Source: Mucilaginibacter sp. OK098 (GTDB lineage Bacteria > Bacteroidota > Bacteroidia > Sphingobacteriales > Sphingobacteriaceae). Taken from it: a stretch of 64,000 bases of DNA. The notes beneath the pieces were generated by a model. It was not told the DNA's origin and made no database searches. It saw nothing but the letters and a program-made list of their open reading frames with translations. A program made the translations under genes and the position numbers. The stretch covers positions 365,498 through 429,497 of the forward strand of contig NZ_FRCM01000007.1 of the NCBI RefSeq assembly GCF_900142915.1, read 5' to 3'. Positions within the stretch are counted from its first letter, which is position 1. Each line of letters opens with the position of its first letter. Shown here one piece after another: positions 9,006-18,828 of this stretch.

Positions 9006-10328
9006 CTATTTTTTAGAAACGAACTTTATGCGGATCTCAACCTGTTCGGTTTGTCCGTTGCTGCTCCCGATCCAATCAGGGCCATTGTTTATCAAATCAA
9101 TAGCCTTTTTGTTTGTTAACGGGCTTAAGCCCTTTATAACGGTAACTTCGCTGATATTACCATTATTGTCAATCATAAGTGAGAGCTTTACTATGCCATT
9201 TTTGCCATCAGGCGATACCGCGTTTTCATTTAAATATTTTTTAAAGCTATGCCAGCCTGCCTGGGGATGCGCCGCTGTTACAGTTTCATCTTTATTTTTT
9301 TGTGAGCCGTATCCCACAACAACAACCTCACTAAGGGATTGATTATTGGGCTCCAAACGTATTGTTTTTAGTGAATCCCGGTTACGTGTGTTTAATTTAA
9401 CCGTATTGTACCCTACATAAGCAATAACAATGCTCGATCTGTTACTATCAACCGGGATAGAAAATTTTCCATTATTATCAGTAACAGCGCCAAATTTTGT
9501 TCCTTGTACACGAACAGATACCCCTGGCAAGGCCATTCCGTCGTTTTTATCAACAATTCTTCCCTGTAAAATTATATTTGATGAAAGAGCACTAAACGGC
9601 GAGCCCGCAGGTGTTTTTGTTACGCCAGCAACCTGGCTTTGCAATATTCGTTCAGTACTTACAGGGGGGATGCTTTTTAATTTGCTTTCCTCCGTTGCCG
9701 GAACACTTTCTTTTACGTCCTTTTTCTTTGCCGCAGTGTAGTTCATTACTACCATTTCATTTAAAGGAGTGGTATCTGCAGCAACGGTATCTGCTTTAGC
9801 TGCAACCGGCTCCGCGCTCGCTATCATATTATCAGCCACTGCTTTATCAGCAACAACAACTTCGCGCAAAACTCCCCTTCTTACAGGTCTTTTAGGGAAT
9901 TTTTCTGGCGGCGCAGCAACATTAGCGGCAATTTGATTACTTATAACCGTATCAGTTGCTACAGGTTTAGCGGCGGCAGGCTTTGTTGCCGGTTCAACAA
10001 TTTTTGCGGTGGTTTGAGGCACTGGTTTATGATCATTGCTTAACCACAACCAGCCAATGGTAAATACAATTAACACAGATGCTGCAATAGCTAAAGTTCT
10101 GTAAGGAATTATGCGCCTTTGTTTGGGTGTGATCCGCTTTTGTAAACGGCTTGCAAGATCATCAAAATTTGCCTGCTGATTGGTTGCGGCATTTTCATAG
10201 CCTTCCAGCGCGTCCATCAAAAAAGGATCGTCCTGGGCGCGTTTTTCCAATTGGTGCATAGCAGGGGCATCAAGTTCTCCGTTCAGATACTTCCTAATCA
10301 GCAATATGTCTGTTTCCTTTTTACTCAC
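9006..10328 (-). CDS. Anti-sigma-like / carboxypeptidase-regulatory / TonB hybrid protein
   Basis: A 440-residue protein. Residues 1-75 (LIRKYLNGELDAPAMHQLEK and onward) resemble the cytoplasmic head of Bacteroidota anti-sigma proteins. One membrane helix lies at about 78-97. A long Pro/Ala/Lys-rich periplasmic linker follows. Next is a carboxypeptidase-like regulatory domain (ILQGRIVDKNDGMALPGVSV), the SLSEVVVVGYG motif typical of TonB-dependent receptors, and a TonB C-terminal-like domain (GIVKLSLMIDNNGNISEV). It overlaps the sigma factor gene by 8 bp, so the two are coupled. It probably binds that sigma factor and senses a periplasmic cue; this is inference from architecture. Confidence 0.8.
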   Translation of the reverse strand: MSKKETDILLIRKYLNGELDAPAMHQLEKRAQDDPFLMDALEGYENAATNQQANFDDLASRLQKRITPKQRRIIPYRTLAIAASVLIVFTIGWLWLSNDHKPVPQTTAKIVEPATKPAAAKPVATDTVISNQIAANVAAPPEKFPKRPVRRGVLREVVVADKAVADNMIASAEPVAAKADTVAADTTPLNEMVVMNYTAAKKKDVKESVPATEESKLKSIPPVSTERILQSQVAGVTKTPAGSPFSALSSNIILQGRIVDKNDGMALPGVSVRVQGTKFGAVTDNNGKFSIPVDSNRSSIVIAYVGYNTVKLNTRNRDSLKTIRLEPNNQSLSEVVVVGYGSQKNKDETVTAAHPQAGWHSFKKYLNENAVSPDGKNGIVKLSLMIDNNGNISEVTVIKGLSPLTNKKAIDLINNGPDWIGSSNGQTEQVEIRIKFVSKK

Positions 10329-10890
10329 TATCTTTTTCCAAACAGATCTTCAGGTTCCTCTTACCGTTCTGTATATAGCTTTTTACATCGTTAAGACTAA
10401 AGCCGGTAAGTTCAGTTATTTCTTTATAACACTTCTCTTTTAAATAAAACAAGCTTATGCTTTGTTTTTGATTGCCCGACAATTTATCCATACATTTTTC
10501 CAATGCCTGCATAGCTGCTTCACGGTTATTATCATCAGGATGCAAAACCAGTGAAAATTCCATAACATCATCTAAATTAACCAGCTCCATCTTTTTACCC
10601 GCCCGCAGTTGCATTAAACAATAATTACGGCTCAGCACATAAAGCCAGCTCTTAAACTGTTTGATATCATGCTGCTTAACCTTTACTGTCAGTTCCTCAA
10701 ATATCCCCATAACAGCATCCTTTGCCTGCTCCTCGTCCTTAAGATATTTTAAGCAAACCCCATAAACCAATGCCATCTGATTTTCATAAAGCTTACCCAA
10801 AATCGCAAGATCACCGCTTTCGCGGTAATTGGCCAGCAGTTTATCATCGTCTGCATCAGTGGGTTTAATTGGTTTACTAAAAAAATTCAT
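10321..10890 (-). CDS. RNA polymerase sigma-70 family (ECF) factor
   Basis: A 189-residue ECF-type sigma factor. Region 2 is seen in YGVCLKYLKDEEQAKDAVMG and FKSWLYVLSRNYCLMQLR (the -10-binding helix). Region 4 is seen in LSGNQKQSISLFYLKEKCYKEITELTGFS, a helix-turn-helix. It directs transcription from alternative promoters. Its stop overlaps the start of the anti-sigma/TonB hybrid gene by 8 bp, the usual sigma/anti-sigma pairing. Confidence 0.88.
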   Translation of the reverse strand: MNFFSKPIKPTDADDDKLLANYRESGDLAILGKLYENQMALVYGVCLKYLKDEEQAKDAVMGIFEELTVKVKQHDIKQFKSWLYVLSRNYCLMQLRAGKKMELVNLDDVMEFSLVLHPDDNNREAAMQALEKCMDKLSGNQKQSISLFYLKEKCYKEITELTGFSLNDVKSYIQNGKRNLKICLEKDSE

Positions 10891-11416
10891 TACGGGGCGG
10901 CTAAAATAATTTTTTTTAACGGCTTATGGAAATATGCTTTTGTAATGTTTGATGAAACTGCTGTTGGAATGGTGAAAAATCCCGGTGCCATGCCATGTAT
11001 GGATTGACTGTCTTGAGCCAAGACTCTATAGCTCTAAGCCAGAAAAAAATAAAATTCACTTATGACTTATAGTTAATTACTGTTGACTTAATACAAGCGG
11101 GTTAATAAATGGTCTTTGGCATTCATGTTTTTATATTTCCCGCGTTCTTCCCGCCACATCATGCGCTAAATTTTCCACAGTTTTTGATCCTGCTATTCCC
11201 ATATTACCCATAATTATTAATCATAAGTAAAATTAGTTTTCCTAAACAAGAATAAAAAGACATATCAACTTAAAAAATGATGTGGCACATCTATTGCCTA
11301 TTAATTAGAAAGCAAGGTGTTTTAAGTACTTGTAATTGTACTATTACAAAATACAAATATTACTTAAATCGTTAGTTTTAAAATACTTATATTAGCCATT
11401 ATTTAAACTGATTATT
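10891..11416. other. AT-rich intergenic region
   Basis: A 526-bp divergent gap between the sigma factor and the CheY-like gene. No open reading frame with coding character is seen. The only structure noted is a short dyad GTCTTGAGCCAAGAC near 11,010-11,025. Promoters for both flanking genes are expected here, but no consensus -33/-7 pair could be picked out. Confidence 0.5.
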
Positions 11417-11839
11417 ATGTGCAAACTTGTAGTAATTGATGACAACCCAACAGATCACTATATTATGCAACGTTTACTGCATAATAATTATAACTGTCAG
11501 CAAGCTACCTATACTTTTGACGGCAGGTTGGTTTTAGATTATTTAGAAGAAAACAAAGACGGCGGCACCATGCCGGATGTAATATTTTTAGATCTTGATA
11601 TGCCCCAGCTTACCGGCTGGGAATTCTTAGATAAGCTGGAAAGCTTTAATGCCGATGCAAATAAGAACGTTAGAGTTCATATCATGAGCTCATCTATCCG
11701 TACTGCGGATGTTTTCCAGTCGAAAAAATATGCCTGCGTTAATTCATTTATGACCAAGCCCCTATCCCGCGACCTGGTTAACCAGGTATGTGAACAGGCA
11801 AATCCGTTTAACAACCAGCAATTAAATACCGCATCATAA
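11417..11839 (+). CDS. Single-domain response regulator (CheY-like)
   Basis: A 140-residue receiver domain with no output domain. Visible landmarks are the acidic pair in VVIDDNPTDH, the phospho-acceptor in FLDLDMPQLTGWEFL, the Ser/Thr switch in HIMSSSIRT and the lysine in FMTKPLS. The DMPQLTGWEFL segment is typical of the Bacteroidota Rcp1-like receivers that take phosphate from hybrid or bacteriophytochrome-type kinases. No kinase is adjacent. Confidence 0.88.
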   Translation: MCKLVVIDDNPTDHYIMQRLLHNNYNCQQATYTFDGRLVLDYLEENKDGGTMPDVIFLDLDMPQLTGWEFLDKLESFNADANKNVRVHIMSSSIRTADVFQSKKYACVNSFMTKPLSRDLVNQVCEQANPFNNQQLNTAS

Positions 11840-11908
11840 TAAAAACGCAACTACCTGGTCTTCCTCATTTGCACATCTAAACATTATTAGCTTATTTTTA
11901 CAGCAGTA

Positions 11909-12658
11909 ATGGCTATCCGTAATAAAATATATTTCGCTTCTGACTTTCATTTAGGCACCGGAACTTATGCTTCCAGCAGGGAGCGCGAAGCCCGTTTGGT
12001 ACGCTGGCTCGACTTTATTAAAGCAGACGCAACCGAAGTTTTTTTAATGGGCGATGTGTTTGATTTTTGGTTTGAGTATAAAACTGTTGTTCCCAAAGGG
12101 TATATCCGCTTTTTAGGTAAGCTTGCTGAACTTGCAGACGCAGGTATAAAGCTGTATTTCTTCAAGGGGAACCATGATATGTGGATGTTTGATTATTTTG
12201 AGCGCGAGCTTGGTGCAACCATCATCAGCAATGAGCTGGAGATTGAGCGCAACGGCAAAAAGTTTTATCTGCACCATGGCGATGGTTTAGGCCCCGGCGA
12301 TACATTTTACAAGTTTTTAAAGCGATTTTTCAGGAGTAAGCTCTGCCAGTGGCTTTTTGCACGCATCCACCCAAACCTCGGTGTAGGGATTGCCAATTAC
12401 TGGTCGGCCCACAGCCGAATAGTTAGTGAAAAAAAGGATAATCCTAAACCGGGGCAACAGGAATGGCTGGTAATTTTCAGCAATGAATTACTGAAAACAC
12501 ATTTTTACGACTACCTGGTATTTGGTCACCGCCATTTACCGCTTGATATCCGGCTAACCGACAAAAGCCGCTATATTAACCTTGGCGAATGGGTATATGC
12601 CTGCAGCTATGCCGTTTTTGATGGCGAAACGGTGAGCCTTAAGTATTTTGAAAAGTAG
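11909..12658 (+). CDS. lpxH: UDP-2,3-diacylglucosamine hydrolase-like metallophosphoesterase
   Basis: A 249-residue calcineurin-like phosphoesterase. All metal ligands are visible in order: D12/H14 (SDFHLG), D49 (MGDVFDFW), N88-H89 (GNHD), H122-H123 (HHGDG) and the C-terminal FGHRHLP. The FDFWFEY motif and ARIHPNLGVGIANYWSAHSR segment match LpxH-type enzymes, which cleave UDP-2,3-diacylglucosamine to lipid X in lipid A synthesis at the membrane surface. It ends 12 bp before the convergent MG2 gene. Assignment to lpxH rather than a general phosphoesterase is by motif only. Confidence 0.82.
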   Translation: MAIRNKIYFASDFHLGTGTYASSREREARLVRWLDFIKADATEVFLMGDVFDFWFEYKTVVPKGYIRFLGKLAELADAGIKLYFFKGNHDMWMFDYFERELGATIISNELEIERNGKKFYLHHGDGLGPGDTFYKFLKRFFRSKLCQWLFARIHPNLGVGIANYWSAHSRIVSEKKDNPKPGQQEWLVIFSNELLKTHFYDYLVFGHRHLPLDIRLTDKSRYINLGEWVYACSYAVFDGETVSLKYFEK

Positions 12659-12670
12659 TAAGGAATTTCA

Positions 12671-15094
12671 CTACTCCACCTTATACCGGTACACCTGCCT
12701 GCCTAAATTACCTTCGGCATCAATACCTTCAATGACTATGCGGTAGGTTCCTTTACCATCAGCGTTGAAATAACTGAATGAAGCATTGCCGTCTTTATCT
12801 GTTATAACATTAGGGTTCCAGTAAATAGTTGTTCTCAGGTCAGCAAATTTGCCGGGAACGGTACTTTCATATTTAGGCGAATAAAATTCGCGGGCCTTAT
12901 AAAAGCCATTTGCTTTAATGCGCAAAAAGCCGGTTGATACGATATCTTCCGGTTGTAACCCATATTTGGTAGTTATTGCTAACACACCCGCTGTATCAGA
13001 GTCACCAGTATTAACCATAGATTCAATTTTATCAATTGTTACTGCACTCAGGGAGTTCAGGTCAAAACCAAGGGGCATTTCCATACCATCTAACACTATT
13101 CTCATTGGCTTGGGCTTGCCACCCGTAAGCTTGTTCCTCAACTTAGCATAATAGTGTATTCCATCTCCCGAAAGTATTTCCACTCCTGGTATCCGCCACA
13201 TTAATTTAATAGCAAGCTGGCTCCCTAAGCCAATTTCCTTGCCATGAAGAACATGGTCAGGAAAGCCATACCTGGCCGACATTGCAGAAGGTTCTGATTT
13301 GCGTGCCTTTATCGTTACTTCGTTTAGCATTGTCCCCTTTCCTAAGCCCTGCTTATTTAATTGTTCCTGCTGCTTTTCAGTATTTTTTAAATAAAGGGAT
13401 ATTGGCCCGTTATTATCCTGAATAGTTTGCCGGTTGTCAGGCAATACAGGCGGCCCCGTTTTTGCAGTATATGTTAATTGGGTTGAATTGCCCCCTTTAG
13501 CAGTAGCAGCCTGCAAAATAAACCTTGTGGTATCTGCAAACACCATGTTTTTAAACCTGAAATTACCGTTATTATCAGTTTGCTCACTCAGAAAAGAATG
13601 CCCCTTAGCTGATATTAAAGTTACCATTCCTTTTGCCAAAGGTTTACCGCCTGTGGTTTTAGCTATGCCGCTTATCTCAAGGCCGGTTTCGGGTTGCCAC
13701 GTTACCGGTGGATAACCATTGTTTAATAATTGCTTCCACTCAAACTGGCGGTAGCCGTGGGTAAGCATTACCAGGTCAAGCTCTTTTAGCTTTTCATCGG
13801 TTACATTAGTGAAATAGTAATTTGGCTGCTCAACATTTCCCTTCAAGTCTGATGTTAACAGCAGATTACTCAATAGGGTGTTTTCTGTATTTTCATCAAC
13901 CGGTACTTTGTTTTCATCGGCTACCGAAACAGAAAAACTACCGGCAATAAGCGAATCAGCCCTGTTCTTTGCATTTAATTTGATAATAACCTTCTCCCTT
14001 GTCGCATATGCCGCTTTATCACTGTTTACTGCCAGTCGCAGATCATCGTAGTTTTGCACAAAAAACAAACGCTCGCTTATTGGTTCCCCGTTTGGCGAAA
14101 ACAGGGTGAGTGTGGCTACACCAGTGTGGAGCCGGTGTTTGGCAATGTCAAACTTTATCACCGGGCTGTCGAGCGGACTAGTAACTACAGTGACAGCGCC
14201 ACCCGAATAGATCAGCAGGGAATAATCTTTTCCTTTATTTTGGAGGTAAGCGGTGTTATTGGCGGTAATTACCACCGATATCTTCTGAATTGAATCATTA
14301 TTTGCAGCCAATGTTGTACCCTGTTTTTCCGCATCGGGCAAATTGATCGCGTTTTGAGTACCATCAGCAAAAGTGAGATTGGCGCTATAGCTTTTACCGT
14401 CCTCAGGCTCAAGGTAAAACCAGCCCATGCCTAAATGAGTGGATGCAAAGCTGGTTATTATTTTTCCTGTATTATCAGCAATTATTCCCTTAGCCGCTAT
14501 GCCCAAGCCATTTGAGCCAATTGCCTTAAAGGCTATTTTTGATTTAATCCCGCTTACAAGGCTTCCTCCTTCAGGTAAGAACTGTATTTCAGGCTTTCCG
14601 GGGGTCTGTTGTTGGTTTCTATCGCCGCTTTCAGATATTTTATTTGCAAGTAACGAGCCTAATGCGAAAGGCTGGTCAAAAAAACCCGTTACTCCATTAT
14701 TTCGCATCCAATCAGTATAGGCCCTTACCCTGTAATTTCCTTTTGGCAGGGAATCGGGCAGCGCAAAATCTCCTTTAGCTACTCCACCTGATATGTTTAA
14801 CAATAACGATTGGTCTATTTTATTTTGAGTATTAATAAGGTCTACATGCAGTACCCCGCTTATTTGTGATGGTTCATGCCGCTGGCCCATTGTAACATAA
14901 GCTTTAAAATACATGGTATCTCCAGCTGCATAGTAAGGCTTATCAAAGTGCAGGTAAGCTTTCTCGGCAGCGTGGCTGGATAAGAAGCCCTTTAATGCGC
15001 CTATGGCCTTACCGGCGAAAGTTGTATCCTGACTATATACGACAAAGCTACACGATAGCCATATTAAGCAGGTGATAATTAACTTTTGCTTCAT
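12671..15094 (-). CDS. Secreted MG2/carboxypeptidase-regulatory/plug-like protein, copy 1
   Basis: An 807-residue exported protein. A signal peptide (KLIITCLIWLSCSFVVYS) is followed by an MG2-like domain (KAYLHFDKPYYAAGDTMYFK), several beta-rich domains, a carboxypeptidase-regulatory-like domain near residues 490-550 (GNFRFKNMVF) and a TonB-receptor plug-like segment near 630-715 (RIPGVEIL, MRIVLDGMEM, IDKIESM, VLAITTKYG). No beta-barrel follows. This class is widespread in Bacteroidota and is presumed to work at the outer membrane; the exact role is unknown. It is a tandem paralogue of the gene at 15197, with most of the difference in the plug-like segment. Confidence 0.8.
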   Translation of the reverse strand: MKQKLIITCLIWLSCSFVVYSQDTTFAGKAIGALKGFLSSHAAEKAYLHFDKPYYAAGDTMYFKAYVTMGQRHEPSQISGVLHVDLINTQNKIDQSLLLNISGGVAKGDFALPDSLPKGNYRVRAYTDWMRNNGVTGFFDQPFALGSLLANKISESGDRNQQQTPGKPEIQFLPEGGSLVSGIKSKIAFKAIGSNGLGIAAKGIIADNTGKIITSFASTHLGMGWFYLEPEDGKSYSANLTFADGTQNAINLPDAEKQGTTLAANNDSIQKISVVITANNTAYLQNKGKDYSLLIYSGGAVTVVTSPLDSPVIKFDIAKHRLHTGVATLTLFSPNGEPISERLFFVQNYDDLRLAVNSDKAAYATREKVIIKLNAKNRADSLIAGSFSVSVADENKVPVDENTENTLLSNLLLTSDLKGNVEQPNYYFTNVTDEKLKELDLVMLTHGYRQFEWKQLLNNGYPPVTWQPETGLEISGIAKTTGGKPLAKGMVTLISAKGHSFLSEQTDNNGNFRFKNMVFADTTRFILQAATAKGGNSTQLTYTAKTGPPVLPDNRQTIQDNNGPISLYLKNTEKQQEQLNKQGLGKGTMLNEVTIKARKSEPSAMSARYGFPDHVLHGKEIGLGSQLAIKLMWRIPGVEILSGDGIHYYAKLRNKLTGGKPKPMRIVLDGMEMPLGFDLNSLSAVTIDKIESMVNTGDSDTAGVLAITTKYGLQPEDIVSTGFLRIKANGFYKAREFYSPKYESTVPGKFADLRTTIYWNPNVITDKDGNASFSYFNADGKGTYRIVIEGIDAEGNLGRQVYRYKVE

Positions 15095-15196
15095 TGAACA
15101 ATAAATAAGGTGCAGGAAACCGGTAGTAGCGATTGGTTTAAATTGTACTTGATATAAAGATAGTCAAAAAACCAGGTAAAAGTCTGGAACGATGGA

Positions 15197-17605
15197 TTAT
15201 TCCACTTTATACCGGTACACCTGCCTGCCTAAATTACCTTCTGCATCAATACCTTCAATAACCATGCGATAAGTTCCTTTACCATCAGCGTTGAAATAGC
15301 TGAATGAGGCATTGCCATCTTTATCTGTTATAACATTAGGGTTCCAGTAAATAGTTGTTCTAAGGTCAGTAAATTTGCCGGGGACGGTACTTTCATATTT
15401 AGGCGAATAAAACTCGCGGGCTTTATAAAAGCCATTTGCTTTAATCGCCAAAAAGCCCGTTGATATGATATCTTCCGGTTGTAGCCCGTATTTAGTGGTT
15501 ATCAATAACACCCCCACTCCGCCAGTCATGGATTCAATTTTATCGATTCTCGACGCACTCAGGGAGTTTAGGTCAAAATCAGCACCCATTTCACGCTCAT
15601 CTACTATTATTTTCATTGGCGCGCCACTGCGTATATTCTTTCCCAAAACAGCCGTATAATGTGATCCGGATCCGGGAACTATCATTATCAACACTCCCGG
15701 TATCCTTCCCATTAATTTAAAAGCCAGCTGACTCCCTGGGCCAATTTCCTTTCCATAAAGAACATAGTCAGGGAAGCCATACCTTATCGATGTAACAGAA
15801 GGATCTGATTTCCGGGCCTTTATTTTTACCTCGTTCAGCATTGTTCCCTTTCCTAAACCCTGCATATTTAATTGCTCCTGCTGCTTTTCAGTGTTTTTTA
15901 AATAAAGGGACATCGGTGCATTATTATCCTGGACCATTTGCCGGTTATCAGCCAATACAGGCGGAGTTGTTTTTGCTGTATATGTTAATTGGGTTGAATT
16001 GCTCCCTTTGGCAGTAGCAGCCTGTAAAACAAAATTGGTGGTATCTCCAAACGCCAGGTTTTTAAACCTGAAATTGCCGTTATTATCCGTTTTTTCACTT
16101 AGAAAAGTATGTCCCTTAGTTGATATTAAAGTTACCATGCCTTTTGCCAGCGGCTTCCCGCCTAAAGTTTTAGCAACGCCACTTATCTCAAGGTCAGTTT
16201 CGGGTTGCCATGCAATGGACGGATATCCATTGCTTAATAATTTCTTCCATTCAAACTGGCGGTAGCCGTGGGTAAGCATTACCAGGTCGAGCTCTTTTAG
16301 CTTTTCATCCGTTACATCAGTAAAATAATAATTTGGCTGCTCAACATTCCCCTTCAAGTCTGATGTTAGCAGCAAGTTGCTCAATATAGTATTTTCTGTA
16401 TTCTCATCAACCGGTACTTTGTTTTCATCGGTTACCGAAACAGAAAAGCTACCGGCAATAAGCGAATCAGCCCTGTTCTTTGCATTTAATTTAATAACAA
16501 CCTTCTCCCGTGCCGTATATGCCTCTTTATCGCTGTTTACTGCCAGTCGCATCTGGTCGTAGTTTTGCACAAAAAACAGTCGTTCGCTTATCGGTTCTCC
16601 GTTTGGTGAAAACAGGGTGAGTGTGGCTACACCAGTGTGGAGCCTGTGTTTGGCAACGTCGAACTTTATCTCCGGGTTGTCAAGAGGGGCAGTAACTACC
16701 GTGGCAGCGCCACCCGAATAGATCAGCAGGGAATAATCTTTTCCTTTATTTTGGAGGTAAACGGCGTTATTGGCGGTAATTACCACTGATATCTTCTGAA
16801 TTGAATCATTATTTGCAGCCAATGTTGTACCCTGTTTTTCCGCATCGGGCAAATTGATCGCGTTTTGAGTACCATCTGCAAAAGTCAGACTGGCGGTGTA
16901 GCTTTTACCATCCTCGGGCTGGAGGTAAAACCAGCCCATCCCTAAATGAGCGGATGCAAAACTGGTTATTGCTTTTCCTGTATTGTCAGTGATCGTTCCT
17001 TTAGCCGCTATACCCAGGCCGTTTGAGCCTATTGCCTTAAAAGCTACTTTTGATTTGATGCCACTTACAAGGCTTCCTCCTTCAGGTAAGAATTGTATTT
17101 CAGGTTTCCCGGGTATTTGTTGTTGGCTTCTATCTCCGCTTTCAGATACTTTATTCCCGAGCAATGAGCCTATTGCAATTGTCTGATAAAAAAATCCTGT
17201 TTCCCCATTATTCCGCATCCAATCAGTATAGGCCCTTACCCTGTAATTCCCTTTTGGCAGGGAATCGGGTAAGGCAAAATCTCCCTTACCTATTCCCCCC
17301 GTTATATCTAACAATAACGATTGGTCTATTTTATTTTGAGTATTAATAAGGTCTACATGCAGTATCCCGCTTATTTGTGATGGTTCATGCCGCTGCCCCA
17401 TTGTAACGTATGCTTTAAAATATAGAGTATCCCCGGCTGCATAGTAAGACTTATCAAAGTGCAGGTAAGCTTTCTCGGCAGGATGGCTTGATAAAAAGCT
17501 TTTTAATGCAACTATAGCTTTACCGGCAAAAGTTGTATCCTGGCTATATGCCCTAAAGCAGCAGGATAACCATATTAAGCAGGTAATAATTAACTTTTGC
17601 TTCAT
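15197..17605 (-). CDS. Secreted MG2/carboxypeptidase-regulatory/plug-like protein, copy 2
   Basis: An 802-residue paralogue of the 12671 gene, colinear over its whole length and starting with the same first 14 residues. Signal peptide, MG2-like, regulatory-like and plug-like regions are in the same order. The plug-like segment differs strongly (MGRIPGVLIMIVPGSG and MKIIVDEREMGADF in place of the copy 1 forms). About 60 bp upstream of both start codons is also similar (ATAAATAAGGTGCAGGAAA), so the duplication included promoter DNA. The copies are 102 bp apart and may be co-transcribed. Confidence 0.8.
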   Translation of the reverse strand: MKQKLIITCLIWLSCCFRAYSQDTTFAGKAIVALKSFLSSHPAEKAYLHFDKSYYAAGDTLYFKAYVTMGQRHEPSQISGILHVDLINTQNKIDQSLLLDITGGIGKGDFALPDSLPKGNYRVRAYTDWMRNNGETGFFYQTIAIGSLLGNKVSESGDRSQQQIPGKPEIQFLPEGGSLVSGIKSKVAFKAIGSNGLGIAAKGTITDNTGKAITSFASAHLGMGWFYLQPEDGKSYTASLTFADGTQNAINLPDAEKQGTTLAANNDSIQKISVVITANNAVYLQNKGKDYSLLIYSGGAATVVTAPLDNPEIKFDVAKHRLHTGVATLTLFSPNGEPISERLFFVQNYDQMRLAVNSDKEAYTAREKVVIKLNAKNRADSLIAGSFSVSVTDENKVPVDENTENTILSNLLLTSDLKGNVEQPNYYFTDVTDEKLKELDLVMLTHGYRQFEWKKLLSNGYPSIAWQPETDLEISGVAKTLGGKPLAKGMVTLISTKGHTFLSEKTDNNGNFRFKNLAFGDTTNFVLQAATAKGSNSTQLTYTAKTTPPVLADNRQMVQDNNAPMSLYLKNTEKQQEQLNMQGLGKGTMLNEVKIKARKSDPSVTSIRYGFPDYVLYGKEIGPGSQLAFKLMGRIPGVLIMIVPGSGSHYTAVLGKNIRSGAPMKIIVDEREMGADFDLNSLSASRIDKIESMTGGVGVLLITTKYGLQPEDIISTGFLAIKANGFYKAREFYSPKYESTVPGKFTDLRTTIYWNPNVITDKDGNASFSYFNADGKGTYRMVIEGIDAEGNLGRQVYRYKVE

Positions 17606-17769
17606 TATACGATAAATAAGGTGCAGGAAAATCGGTTTTAGTGATTGGTATTTACTATAAAGCTAGTTAAAAATCAAGGATTACATGCAGCGCACATCAA
17701 TAATACATTCAATGTTTTATCCCTCAATTAAATTATATAACTTTCGCCTTTTGAATAACTTTATCATTT

Positions 17770-18828
17770 GTGTTAGTTAAAACTTTTGGAAGTGCGGTTT
17801 ATGGTATCGAAGCAATAACCATCACCATTGAGGTAAATATAAGTCCGGGTAAGCTGGCCTACTTTATTGTGGGCCTACCGGATAATGCAGTACGCGAATC
17901 TATGCAGCGGATTGAGGCCGCCCTGCAAACCAATAGTTACCGCATGCCCCGGCAAAGAATTGTGGTAAATATGGCCCCGGCAGATATCCGCAAAGAGGGT
18001 TCTGCTTATGACCTTACCATAGCCACCGCCATATTGGCCAGCTCAGGGCAAATAGAAAACGAAGAGCTTGAAAAATACCTGATAATGGGCGAGCTTTCCC
18101 TTGATGGTACTGTACAACCTATAAAGGGCGCCTTACCTATTGCCATACAAGCCCGTAAAGAAGGCTATAAAGGCTTCATCCTCCCTAAACAAAACGCCCG
18201 TGAAGCAGCTATAGTAAATGAGCTGGAGGTATACGGCGTTGAAAATATAAAAGAGGTGGTTGGTTTTTTTAATGGCGAAACCCAGCTAACTGCTGAAGTA
18301 GTGAATACCCGCGATGAGTTTTTTAAAAGCCTTACCAATTACGACAGCGACTTTAGCGAAGTACGCGGACAGGAAAACATAAAACGCGCCCTTGAAATTG
18401 CCGCCGCAGGCGGTCATAATGTAATATTGATCGGTCCGCCGGGAGCTGGTAAAACCATGCTGGCGCGCAGGCTGCCATCTATTTTGCCGCCGCTAAGCTT
18501 ATACGAATCATTAGAGACTACCAAGATCCATTCGGTTGCCGGTAAGCTGTCTGCTGCTGATGCGCTGGTTACTACCCGGCCGTTCCGTTCACCACATCAT
18601 ACCATAAGCGATGTGGCTTTGGTGGGCGGTGGCAGCAACCCGCAGCCTGGTGAGATCTCATTAGCACACAATGGGGTGTTATTTTTGGATGAATTGCCTG
18701 AATTTAAACGAAGTGCGCTTGAAGTTATGCGCCAGCCGCTGGAAGAACGCCGGGTAACTATTTCAAGAGCCAAGTTTACGGTTGATTACCCGAGCTCGTT
18801 TATGTTGGTGGCGAGTATGAATCCCTGA
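17770..18828 (+). pseudogene. comM: comM (yifB) 5' fragment, cut by the mobile element
   Basis: The first 352 codons of a Mg-chelatase-like AAA+ ATPase of about 510 residues. The N-terminal Lon-protease-like domain is complete (residues 1-175). The AAA+ domain has Walker A GPPGAGKT (222-229) and Walker B LFLDELPEF (304-312). The frame ends at SMNP followed by TGA, exactly where the family continues with Cys-Pro-Cys-Gly. The C-terminal lid is not found anywhere in the window. ComM is a hexameric branch-migration helicase that helps integrate DNA in natural transformation. The gene is therefore inactivated by insertion. TTG or GTG start: the first codon follows the AT-rich leader at 17,740-17,769. 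Confidence 0.9.
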
